Shown: one piece after another, positions 47,431-58,373 of the stretch
Numbering within the stretch: the first letter of the stretch is position 1
How the letters are laid out: every line of letters starts with the position of its first letter
Assembly: GCF_035222275.1 (NCBI RefSeq)
Contig: NC_085886.1
Span: 2,046,001 to 2,110,000 of the forward strand
Source of the DNA: Podospora bellae-mahoneyi
Lineage: Eukaryota > Ascomycota > Sordariomycetes > Sordariales > Podosporaceae
Length of the DNA stretch: 64,000 nt
Direction of reading: 5' to 3'
Translations under genes and position numbers: made by a program
The notes under the pieces: generated by a model
What the model was told of the DNA's origin: nothing
Databases searched by the model: none
Seen by the model: the letters and a program-made list of their open reading frames with translations, nothing else

Positions 47431-50400
47431 CGCAACGGCGGAGCCTTGGTTTTCTCTTTGGTCAGACCGACGACGGCATGAATTCAGTCTTGGGGTTTTC
47501 CTAGCGGCGCAGGGGTGTGCCGGGGGATGGTTGACAGGATGAGGTGGCCTAGAGTCTGGAGTCTGGAATCACCAGGAGGCAGTGCGATGCCGATGGAGAA
47601 CCCACAGTTGAGCCAGTCCGGCGTGCTGCAGAAGGGGCTGCAGGGTGATGAATAACGAGAGGGAGAGCAGAGAGCAGTGCAGGAATCCCGACGGGTGCCG
47701 GAGCAGTTGTTGAATGCGTTGTGTGACGACCGTCCCTCTTTTGGGCCCAAATCCGAGAAAAGTTCCAAGTCTATTTTTTCCTTTCTCCGGGATGAGCTAG
47801 AGAATAGGCACGTGTGTACGGCTTTGCAGAAAGACGACCGAAAAAAAAAAAGAACCGAAGAAACAGGCAGGACCGGCGCCGTCGATGAGGTCGGGTAAGG
47901 TGTAGGTGTACCGAATAGGTACAGTACTATCCAGAGTATTCCAGAGGGGTATCTCTGGCAGGCGGGTGGAGGGTGCCTGTGGTTTTTGTTCAGAGAGCTG
48001 GGGTGGTGCCTCCAGGTGGGGCAGGGGATGCGAGCGATGGGCAAATGGTCCCGATTCAGGCTGATGGGTTGGCTCGGAGGGTGCGGTGCAGCGCGTTGCG
48101 AGGGCGGATTGGACAGGCCGTAAAGCACTTTCAAGAGGCTCACCAATCGCTTAGGGGACCCCCCTTGACATGAAACGAAGCTCGAGCCAAGCAAGGCGCT
48201 TCTCGGGAACATATCGCTGCATTCCTGCCCATGCTGCCCCCAAAGACATTGTTATCAAAGAACACGGCAATCTTCATTGTTCACTCGTTACAGCCCCCGT
48301 GGGCCTCTTTGAAGCTACTCGGAGCAAGCGTCACAAGAGGCAACACCTAGCTACCGCTCTTTTGTTTCTTCCCTGTGCCGCTCTACTAACGATGCTGTGT
48401 CACCATTTGGCTCCCCACCACCAGCTGACTGCGCATGACGGCGGCGTCGACACCCCGAGCTCGGCTGCCATAACGAGGAGCCGAGAGAGTGGTTCCATTC
48501 TACGATGATGTCCTTCCGAATGTCTATCTCTGCATATCAAACCAGATATATTCGGAAGCGAGCTGTTTTGCTTGCTGGTTTTCTATTTGAGCAGGCCAAA
48601 TAAATACACCCTCCTGACATAGATAGTTTTCTTCATATTCACCAGTTCACCAGTTCACCATGACCCCTGCCGATGGTGAGGGACTTTGTGGCGGGCCGTG
48701 ATGCCAACCCAACAATGTTGAGAAGAATAGCATCCCGGAAATGCATTCCGTAGTAGGACAAACAACAGTCTCGTAGGATGGAAACATGTGAGCGGGACAC
48801 AGGCGTGGCCAATCATGGCGGGGTGAAGTCTTTGCCAGCGGGACGGAATTCGACGATGAAACGGGAGCTGTTTCATCAACCACCACGCTCCACCAAGTCG
48901 GCAAGTCGTGCCTGTTAGCTTCTCAACCCCGCACTACGCCTGTCAGCTAGCACTCGTCGCCGTTCGCCTTAACAGCGACTACTGGGGGACAATGAAGTCA
49001 TCGTCCGAAGAGCGGTCAATGGCACCGGGTTTGCTTGATAAAGTTGAAGCAGGTCAACGAGATTACCATCATGCAGCCTTGCGAGGAAGACCCTATTCAC
49101 CACCCCATCACCACGCCAGGCTGTCGGAAGCACAAGGTATACCCAAGGTCTGTCGTTGCTCGTTCGATTTCCAAGCCATCATTCGCTCTGTTCTGTTGAT
49201 TACCATTGCTGCCCCCTTTTTTTGCCCCCACGTGGGAACCGAATGATAGGAGCCGGCTGGGCTGGGCCACAATCCGCCCTAACGGAGGGGTGATGGTCAG
49301 ACCAAGAGGCCAGGCGGCTACAAACATATGCCTTCTGGGGAATCCTGGAGTAGGTGATGGCCGAGACGGTGTTGCGGAAGCACAGGCACAGCACAAAAAA
49401 AAGATCACCAGGGCATGGCATGGTTTTGGCCCATTGGTAAGATTGCTGGGGAGTTGACTGCATTTAAACTGAAACGGGGGAGCACGCTGATCGCAGAGTG
49501 TTGTTGTCAGGGGAAAGATTTGGCTTTGTCATCCGTCGTTGGAGGTTCTGGAATCCAGACCTTTCCTTCCATCTTGGCACCGGCGCAAGCCACAAGCGAA
49601 AAGCTCACGCCACGGTCTGAACAGTGGCCCCGCTTTCACCCGTCAGCCCCGAATTCACAAGGAAAATTCCCGGCATATCCTCCCCCCCGCCCCACCACCA
49701 CCACCAACACCACTCACCAGCTGAACATAACGACTGATGAGGTGATGAAGATATGTATGCCGGCATATGCTTCTTATCGTGTTCTGTTCCCGCCCCCTCC
49801 CCCACCTCCTTTTCGGCTATAGGCACGTCTGATTCGACATGTCCTCGGAATAACCTATCTATACTACTGCTGCTTTGCTTCGTCGTCCACGTTGTCGAGT
49901 TTTTATAGCCAAGCTGGCGCCAGTGCAAGACTAACAACCCAACCAGCACCTCTTTATGCAATGACCGGGCCAGCACAGGTGCCCGGCCACCCGACAGTGA
50001 TGGGAGTCCAGACTGCTGTTTTGTTTGTTGGAAGCGGATATCCAATCTGCACCTCATCTCGATTCGTAGGCGCAATGTCCACCCCATTTCGACGGCCAGC
50101 ACTGATCGCCGGGGGGTTCATCCGGTCCCTCGACTGCCCGCTGGGAGCAGAACACAACAGCTGAGCTCTGACAGCACCGATTGGCAGGAGCCCCCTGTCG
50201 GGAGACCATGTCCCGGTCGCCTGCCATTGGCCAGACTGTTCCCAAAACCGGTATGATAACATCATCCTACATCGAGACAGCAAATGCCTGGCAATTCACC
50301 ACGTCTCCGCCCTGATTTCCTGCGCTGGGATCGATGGAAATGGACAGAGGGGTGGGAACAAGCTCCTGAATGCCCAGATGGAGGCTTCGAGCCCATTGGA

Positions 50401-51280
50401 CCATTGGACCGTGCTTCGCTGGAAAATGGCACTTTGCCTTTGCTTTCTTGCATCTCACTTTTTCTCCCATGTCTTTCTGTCTGTGTCCGTCTGTCTGTCT
50501 TGTCTTGTCTGCCGTCCTACCTATGAAGTCCTACCCGGCCTGAATCGAACTTCTTTTGATAGCTCTCTCATGTGCTCTCGGACCAACCTCATCCACCTTT
50601 GCTGTATCTTTTTCAACAGGCCGTTCCCTCATTGTCACCCAGGGGTCCACGTACGTCCACGTCCCTGTATCAAATCATCTGATCTACGCCGGCTGTGACG
50701 TCGCCGGAGCTTGTCTTGGGATCACATTCGGCTCTCGGCCCTAAGAGTTGGAAATCACCTTGGGTTTGCTGCTTACGGCCCTCAGGACCTGCCGAAATTT
50801 CACGGCCGTTAGGTGGAGGCTTCAACTGCTCCGCGTTCCGGGACGGGGGCTCCGCCAAACATGTTGAGAGGCTCAACCGTATCTCACCTCGCTACCTCCG
50901 ATACCCATCCTGCCAACCTCCGCTTCTCTTTTCTGTGAACTGGCCTGGCCATCGATCCTGGCTCTTCTTTTCGACCCAATTCGATACCCGAAACACGTCT
51001 CGCACCGAATACCCTCCCAATACCAAAATCAAGGGTCCAGCATTCTGTCTCGCTTCTCGCAGCCCCCCGTCTAGCTTGTTCTCGCCTGTTCGCATATCTT
51101 TCGCCGGCCTGCTCCTGTTTCAACGTTCAAAGATTGCCCCCAGACCAAAAACAACAAGTGACTAAACCTACAATTCTAATTGTAGGCCCTTGTCAAGGTT
51201 TTCATTGGAAAAACCCGCACGCAGGCACTGCTGTGTAGGAAACCCAACTTCCACCATCGACTTTGGATTCAGAGTTCAAC
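47431..51280. promoter_or_regulatory. Long divergent intergenic region STE11/LRR gene
   Basis: A 3.85-kb interval between two start codons pointing apart. Open frames are short and overlap on opposite strands with no family match. It includes both promoters; long leaders are likely for these regulatory genes. No RNA gene is recognised. Confidence 0.5.
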
Positions 51281-54200
51281 ATGTCGAGACCACCATCCAA
51301 ACATTTACAAACCCAGAAAAGGACGAGATCGGGCGTTTCTCTCACCATGACGGAGCCTGATGGATCTGAAGCAGCCTACAGCCCCACGACCCCGAGTTCC
51401 CCGACGAGTTCTCATGGCGAACATCGAAGAAGTTTTTCTCTCAACTCGATCAAAGGACGGCCATGGCGCTCCATGAGCAACAGCAACAGAGACCGAGATT
51501 CTACACCAGACTCGGCGTTTAGGGGCCATGTTAGGAAATTATCCAAATCACGACCATATTCGGCATCTCCAGTCGATGGCTTCAGTCGACGTAGCTCAGG
51601 CATTTCCGAGGATCACATCCAAAGTCTTCACAGCCGGTTGTCATTCACCACAACAGATCCCCCGAGTCTCACCCCAAGTTCGTCATCATGTTCCTTCGAC
51701 TGGAAAACTCAAAGAGTAGAGGGGGGATGTGCGCTGGAACCGGATACAAGTCTGTTGAAGACCAAGACTCCCTACCTGGTGGTCACAACGGACTATCTTC
51801 TCAAGATGAAAAGCCGTGCCGACGCAGTGGCATTATTTCCATCATTGGCCATTGAAGGCGAGAAAGCGCACCATGGCTCCCCCCCGGAGCCTGCTCTCGC
51901 CATCCCTATATCGACTGTTGTGGCAGCCTTCTACTCGGAAAGCATCAAACCGTCGTTTGGAATCGAAGTATGGTGGAAGGGTTTTGGCGGCCAGTCGTTT
52001 TACCGGTCCGAGTTCTTTTTCAGCTTACCGCGGGAGCAACAGAAGATGCTCGAGAGCATCACGCGAGTAATCGGGACAAAAGAGCAGGACGAGTCTGGGT
52101 CTTCGAACAAGTGTGATGATATCAAGCCACTCATGCAAAAGATCCAGATGATGGAGGAGCCAGTATTCGCAAACAAGGAGTTGGAGATCTTCCCGGTGAT
52201 CCCACGAGGACATACGAGAAAGGAGTACATGCCAAAGATGGAGGATGCGTCCAAGAAGTCTCAGGAGGGCTCGGCGTACTATCTGGTCATTGGCACATAT
52301 CTCTGCTACCTCGCCGAAGTTCAGAGAGGGAAGGCTGGCTCAAGCTGCAAGCACAGGACGTTCGGCCTGGTCACACTGAACTCGGTGGTTGGGGATTGGT
52401 CCTTCCACGAGGAGAGATTTAATATCTCGTTCCGGTAAGATTGATGGGCAACCAGATTCTCTGCCTGGCTGTGGCTGACAAGTACCCCTAGTGATCCCTT
52501 CAAGATGTCAGTGACACTCGAACTTGCCAGCCGCTACTATCGACAGATCATTCGCATCCTTGGTACCGCTGACCGCTTTATCAAGCCCAACTGGCCCCAA
52601 CTTTGGCAGAACCTGGAAATCTTCTCGGTTTCTGGGCTTCGGAACCCTCAGTACTTGGTCTCTCGGGAAGACTACGGCGCCATCAAGCGCACACTTGACG
52701 CTCACATTGCCGGGTATCGTTGTGCGCCTGTCGAGTGGGAGATCAACTGGAAGACTCGGCATGCACCCGAGTTTCGACTGCTCCCGCCAAAGCATGCGGG
52801 ACTGTACACAGGCCTTCAACTTTTGGCTGTTCTCAGGGCGCTCAGGTATAATGACTATTTCAACTCGCTGTCTTTCAAGGATGTGGACTTGTCGATGCTG
52901 CACGGCGTGGATGACAATCTGGGCGGGAGCATCAACGTTGCCTACCTGAGCCGGACTTGTAAGTTCTCAAAGTGTGTTTTCTCTGTTCAGGCAGTCAGCT
53001 AACAACACTACAGGCATCAAACTCACCAATGATGAAGTGCAGCTGCTGAAGACCTGCCCGGTGTTGCACCAGGAGTTCCATGCTCTGGCTTATTGCTCTG
53101 AGACGATTCGGCAAATCGATTTCACCAACTGCAGCTATGAGCTGAACAGGGGAAAGACAGCCGACAGCCACTACCCGACCCTCCAGTTCCTTACGCCTAT
53201 CCTCCATCTCCTCAAGACCGGCATCTCAAAGTGCAACCGTTTGATCTTGGCCCACAATCACCTTTCTGAACATGACATCAGCAACCTCGCCGAGACCATG
53301 GAAACGGGTGCCATCAGAGCCCTGGACATCTCGGCTTGTGGCTTGGACGATATGGGTGTGAGGAGGATCGTCATTGACCCTCTGATGGAGCGCCCTCTTC
53401 CTCTCGAGTCATTGACGGTTGCGGGCAACTATGGTCGATTGCCCGCGTATATTTTGCCTGACCTCCTGCAGCAACTTCCTGAAATTAGAGAGCTCAACCT
53501 CTGTGGCAGCATTTTGGGAGACAGTTCGGATGTGGGCCCGCTATTGCCCTTTGAGCTGCTCGAAAGCCTCCAGTGGCTTGAGTCGATCGATATCACGGGG
53601 TGGCTGATCAACGATGAGACCTTGATGGACCTACAGCGCTTCCTGATGGCGAGAAGCTGGAAACTAGATCACAGGCAGTTTTCAGCCTTCCGCCGGCTTG
53701 TCCTCAAGCAATGCGGTATCACGGGATTCAAAGCTGCGGCATTGTTTGAAGCCGTTGGGAAGGATCATGGCCTGCATATCGGCCTGAGCAACAATCCGAT
53801 CGAGAACGGCATTGGAGAGTTGGCTGCTGTCATTCGGGAGAACAAGGGACCTGCTGGACTGGATATGGAAATGGTTGAGTTCCAGGACGAGGATAACTAC
53901 CTCGCTCTGATCCACGCCTTGACCGAGACCAAGTACCTCACCGTCCTGAACCTGGCCGGTACAGCACCTGCTCCTTCTCCTACTGGCGTTTGCAGTTCCG
54001 AGATGGTCAGCGCGCTGCATGACTTGTTTGCACGCAACACTTCCATCCGGTGTCTTGATCTCTCGGGCTTTTCCGGCAGGCTTGACGATGGCCAACTGAC
54101 CAAGGGATTCGGCCGCAGCTTGAGCGGTCTTGAGCATAACAAGGCGATGACCCACCTGCGGATTCGGAACCAGAACCTCCACGACGACGCAGGCACGCTG

Positions 54201-55394
54201 GGCCAGTCCTTGAAGAGGAACAATACACTGATGGTTCTCGACTGCCAAGACAACAACCTCAATCTGAACAGTTTTGGGTTCTTGGTCGACAGCATGAAGA
54301 TTAACAGGACGATCATCGACTTCCCCTTCACCCCCAAGGAGCGCGCCGACATTTGGAAGAATGTCCTCAAGGGCCTTCGTCCAGGGCCACGCCCACCTCA
54401 GGCCAAAACTGGTCTCCACTTGGGCAAAGATAAAAAGCACAAGGATAAGAAGGACGACAAGGACAAGCAGCCTGCGCTTCAGCCCGACGTACAGGAAACT
54501 GCTTTGTGGACCATCTTGGAGAAGCAGTTCAGGCAGCTGGACGAACACATCGAGCGCAACCGCGAGCTTCTCGAGGCATCATCCGGCCAGGTCTTTGATT
54601 TCGAGTCCCCAGCCTCCACCCCTATCGACGCCGGACAGGCGGGCGGTGGTTTCAATGCTGGTCCTGCTGGTGCAAGCGAGTGGCCTACCCTTCTTGATCT
54701 CGAGTTCGACATGGGCACCATCGACCTGAACGACAGCACCACCCCTCCACCTGCGGTTGCCGGCCCTGTAGGCGAGGCAGTTGCTCATGACGGGACAATC
54801 CTTTTGCAGTCCAGCCCTGACCCGAAATCCACACCCGCGGCCGAGGCCCCCAAGAAGGAGAAACACAGGCCACCCCCTCTCATCCGTCGGAAGACTGTCC
54901 GTTCCTCTACCCTGGACAAGGAGTCCCGGGATGAGCCCCCACCGACACCTTCCTACTCCTTGATCGGCCACGTCGGAGTAGGCAGCACAATGTTGAACGC
55001 TGCACCCGACTATCCTCCTCCCCCCCCTCCTCCACCCCCCGCCATGCTCGCGGCCTTTGCCGGGGTCGAGTCACCAACTGATACCCTCGACCCAGTCTCG
55101 GAGGTTGAGACGCCAGGGCCGGATGAGTTGCTGCCTACAATGGCTGAGCTTCACATTAAGAACTATAACAACATTAGCGTGGCCAACAACATCAATATCA
55201 CCACCGCTACCACCAAAGCCAACACCACTATCACCACGACAACCATCACGCACAGCAGCAGCACTAGCACGAACAATAGCACTAGGGGTCATAGGTCTAC
55301 CCCGTCAAATCAGAGTATGGACGAGGAGGAGAAGTTGAGGGAGATGTTGAGTCAGTATAGGGGAGGATTTATGGTGGGGGGGTTTACTGACTAA
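51281..55394 (+). CDS. PH-like/leucine-rich-repeat/proline-rich protein (CARMIL-like layout)
   Basis: Exons 51281-52434, 52492-52958 and 53014-55394 give 1333 residues; the introns are 57 and 55 nt with CTGAC/CTAAC branch sites. I took the first ATG (MSRPPSKH); the codons before it in frame are non-ATG. Residues 1-130 are Ser/Pro-rich and basic. Residues about 145-440 resemble a PH-type membrane-binding fold (TPYLVVTTDYLLKMKSRADA). From about 545 to 985 there are leucine-rich repeats (NRLILAHNHLSEHDISNLAE; IRCLDLSGFSG; MVLDCQDNNLNLNSF). A Lys/Asp-rich stretch (about 1008-1022), an acidic/Pro segment and a poly-Pro run (about 1205-1215) follow. The order PH-LRR-helical-polyPro recalls CARMIL actin regulators. 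Fungal members are uncharacterised, so the function is open. Confidence 0.88.
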
Positions 55395-55899
55395 TTTTTT
55401 TTTTGGGGGGGGGGAGGCGATTGTTTTGATTTGTTTTGGTAGGGGGAAGCGGAGGTTGTTTTGATATAATATGAGGAAAAGCAAGGGTATATAACATAGT
55501 ATATAGAGGGGCATAAATGGCAACATAACAACACGCATATATATTTGGAATTTTGGAAGGGTTGGAGGTTTGGGACAAGGAAGTTTTGCATCATTCAGTG
55601 GATTTTTTTTCTTTATCATCATTTGGCATGGCAGAGCAGAGCATGGGAGTGGATTTCATCTTGGGGGGAATGGTTGTTGTAAGATATAAGGGGATGATGG
55701 AGAGGTTGATACCCTATAGAGGATAGTCAATATTGAGTTTATTTCCAAACATGTAATGTTTGTCTATCTCGGTCGTCTTGTGTCTTTTGTTATACTGAGA
55801 GCTTGTGTTGTTATGGTACTCTTCGCAGAGCAGGTGCTCCTTCCTCTAATAGCCAGTCATGCCTTCTTTGAGCATTGTGCCTTCCCCACCTGATCGCTC

Positions 55900-56096
55900 T
55901 TGCCTCACAATTCGCTCCTGGGGTTATCACTTAAAATTTCGCAGCAGATAATCACCAGAGGTTTGGCGCGGCGGTGTGAGGATGGTTATACAACCTGGTG
56001 ATATCCTGCTCCCAAATTCTGGTAGGGAGGAATGCGGTACCTGGCTGGAGGCAACTTCCACAGGTTCGCTTCCAGACAGGAGTGCTGAACTCTTTT
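55900..56096 (+). ncRNA. Candidate Pol III-transcribed RNA, copy 1
   Basis: Element order is an upstream AT-rich box TTAAAATTT (55931), an A-box-like TGGCGCGGCGG (55964-55974), a good B box GGTTCGCTTCC (56063-56073) and TTTT (56093-56096). Copy 2, 308 nt downstream, has the same elements at the same spacing to within 2 nt. The transcript would be about 130-150 nt. No known RNA family was recognised; the A-to-B distance of about 100 nt is too long for an ordinary tRNA. Confidence 0.4.
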
Positions 56097-56209
56097 GAGT
56101 CTTTCCCCATTACACACACAATCAGTCCTGCCTCTTCAGTGAAAGTCGTTCTTTCCTCCCCATGGCAAACAGCCAAAGCCTTCACTCCCACCCCACCACC
56201 GCTCCCTTC

Positions 56210-56423
56210 ACCACACAGCCCGCTCCCGGATTTATAATTTAAAATTTTGCACTCGACAATCACTGGAGGTTTGGTGCAGTGGTATTCACGAGGGACGCCT
56301 GAGTATTATTACTATTGACCGATCCTTCCGGGGGAGATTAAGTGGTACCACCTACTGCCAGCCAACTGACGGGGTCGAGCCGAGGTTGGGACACTGAAAC
56401 TCTTTTTTTTTTTTTTTTTTTTT
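56210..56423 (+). ncRNA. Candidate Pol III-transcribed RNA, copy 2
   Basis: A diverged tandem copy of the unit at 55900. It has TTTATAATTTAAAATTTT (56231-56248), the A box TGGTGCAGTGG (56272-56282), a B-box-like GGGTCGAGCC (56372-56381) and a T21 run (56403-56423). The best-matching stretch AATCACYRGAGGTTTGGYGC is shared with copy 1. The upstream AT-rich box is conserved too, so the duplication includes the promoter flank, unlike a retroposed SINE. Confidence 0.4.
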
Positions 56424-56812
56424 ATTCCCCCCCCTTCTTTGTGTTGACTTCCACTCATTTCCTTTAGACCCTTTCACTGCAACCAGCAGCTTGACCTTGT
56501 TTAATATTATTACCTGCCACCATCAAGTAGCTCTTCTTGTATTAACCTTTGCCTGTGATGTGTCCTTTGGGTGTTGGTATCATGCCTTCATTTCGACCTT
56601 GGCTCTGACCCAATTCTAAATTGATGTCCAACACCAACGAGCCAAAGCATCATCATCTCCGCTACACCCGTAGTTTTGATGATCCTTTCTTTCCCCCCTT
56701 TGACAATACCGTCCTCTCATTCTTCCCTCAACCACGGCTTTTATTCCACTTCTCCTTTGCCTTTCACAACCCCAAATCCCATATTCCTCCCCCATCTCCC
56801 TTTCCCGAACCC

Positions 56813-57397
56813 TCACATCAACCCCCTAACAAACTGATCCAGCCCCAACTCAAAAAGCTCATTCCTCACCCCCTCACCCCCCTTGTGTTCCACCGGACTG
56901 AGCGGGTTCTTCACCACATACTCCACCCACAGGTTGATATATATCTGATGCAGCACATTCCGCATGCTCAGTGTCGCCACGTCAGTCAGCATGACGAACC
57001 GCAGATTGGAGGCTGTCTCGTAGTAGTGGAGCTTGTACTGCGCGGTTCGGTAACTGATGAAGGCGTCGTCGGAGCCGCCGAGTTTGCGGACCATGTTTCG
57101 AAGGGAGAAGACGGTGCCAAAGATTAGTTTGGCGTTGTCGGAGTATTGTTTTTGGGTGAGGATGCTGGAGGTGGGTTGTTGTGGTGGTTGTTGTGGTGGT
57201 TGTTGTGGTGGTTGTTGGGGGTGGGAGTGGGTAGGGGGGAGGATGTCGGTGGAGGAGGCGGCGGGGGGGGGGAGCCAGGATTTGGAGTAGATGCATTCCG
57301 CTGGGAAGAGGTTGTTAGCAATATATAAGGGGCAGGGAGGGAGGGGGGGGGGGAACGCACTGTGCCGGTCGAAGATGTAGAAGGAGTAGACGACCAT
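56813..57397 (-). CDS. BET5: TRAPP complex subunit Bet5/TRAPPC1
   Basis: The coding sequence is complement(56813-57300, 57361-57397), 174 residues; the 60-nt intron splits the Thr codon of DRHTECIYSKSW. The longin-like core is clear: MVVYSFYIFDRH at the start, then KLIFGTVFSLRNMVRKLGG, YKLHYYETASNLRFVMLTD and a C-terminal helix. Bet5 is a core subunit of the TRAPP tethering complexes, which act as exchange factors for Ypt1/Rab1 in ER-to-Golgi traffic. A Pro/Gln insertion (QQPP repeated) after the first strands comes from a 12-nt tandem repeat at 57178-57218. Insertions at this loop are tolerated in fungi. It is divergent from the CaMKK gene. Confidence 0.94.
   Translation of the reverse strand: MVVYSFYIFDRHSAFPPPLPPCPLYIANNLFPAECIYSKSWLPPPAASSTDILPPTHSHPQQPPQQPPQQPPQQPTSSILTQKQYSDNAKLIFGTVFSLRNMVRKLGGSDDAFISYRTAQYKLHYYETASNLRFVMLTDVATLSMRNVLHQIYINLWVEYVVKNPLSPVEHKGGEGVRNELFELGLDQFVRGLM
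57178..57218. repeat. 12-nt tandem repeat in BET5
   Basis: TTGTTGTGGTGG-type units, about 3.5 copies on the plus strand, encode Gln-Gln-Pro-Pro units on the minus strand. Confidence 0.85.
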
Positions 57398-58373
57398 TTT
57401 CGGGTTTGGGCCAGCCGGGCCGCGCGCCGGGTTGAGGGGGGATGGGGGAGAGAAGAGAGATGGGGGCGCACGACGGCGGTGATGGGAGGGTTGGGTGGTG
57501 AGGGTGATTACTGGGTTTGTAGATCGATTTGGCTGGTATGGACAAGTTGATGCTCGGTAGTTTCCGTTGATGTCCCGAAGTGTCGGGCTTCGGTGACCCG
57601 CCTGCGGTTGACCTCCTTACCACGACGGGGGTCCACACCGGGACCGGGGTTATTTGCAGGCGTCTTGGCGGTGGCACACAGACCAGGGCACGATCCATCC
57701 AACGAACCAGTCCAGCGGCTCCCGTTTTGGTAAGCTGGTCGTCCTTCTCTTTTGGTTACTTCGAAGTCAATTCTCCATCGGTTTGATCATCATGTCAATA
57801 AGATACAGAAAGCTCGAGGAGCCAAAATGACGCTTAAAAACACAAACAAAAGGATTGGCCTGTTCCCGAGATGCACAGGACGGACCCAATGACGCATGAG
57901 GCTCCTGGACGGGATGTCGGTTGCAGGAAAGAGCGGGGTGGTGGGGGTGAGAGAGGGGCACTTGTCAATTTAGGGGCCCCTCCCCCTTCAGCTCTGCCCT
58001 ATGAGGCCGAGCCAGAGCCCCGTCTCGTCAAGTTGTTGTTTGAGTTGGGCGACACCCTTTGTTGCCAAAGTTCAGTGTTACCCTCCGTTGTCGCCCAAGA
58101 ATTCTTGTTGTGCAAAGACGGCCTTGCATAGGTGGATGAACGAAGAGAAGAGACCTAACCTCCATTCAGCAAAAGCGGCACTTTGCTTGGTTGGTTGGTG
58201 GCTGGACTGGACTATCGTCAGAGCATCACCCCAAGGACAAAACACCTTTTCTCTCAAACTCTCGGCCGGCCAAAGCGGTGCCCTTCTTCCCGGCCACTCC
58301 CATTTTTTCTTGATTTTCCCCCTTGTCATTATCGATCTGCAGCAGCCATATTAGAAGAGAGACATCCCTAAAA
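57398..58373. promoter_or_regulatory. Divergent promoter region BET5/CaMKK
   Basis: A 976-nt interval with the leaders of two divergent genes. No RNA gene is seen. Confidence 0.5.

Larger units (their letters stand above)
55395..56812. other. Intergenic with paired Pol III-like units
   Basis: 1.4 kb between the LRR gene stop and the BET5 stop. The first 500 nt are the LRR gene's 3' UTR. The middle carries the two related units at 55900-56096 and 56210-56423. Confidence 0.6.

Noticed and set aside
47484-48212. 242-codon minus-strand frame upstream of the MAPKKK
   Set aside because: No domain and no conserved look; sits in the MAPKKK leader/promoter region.
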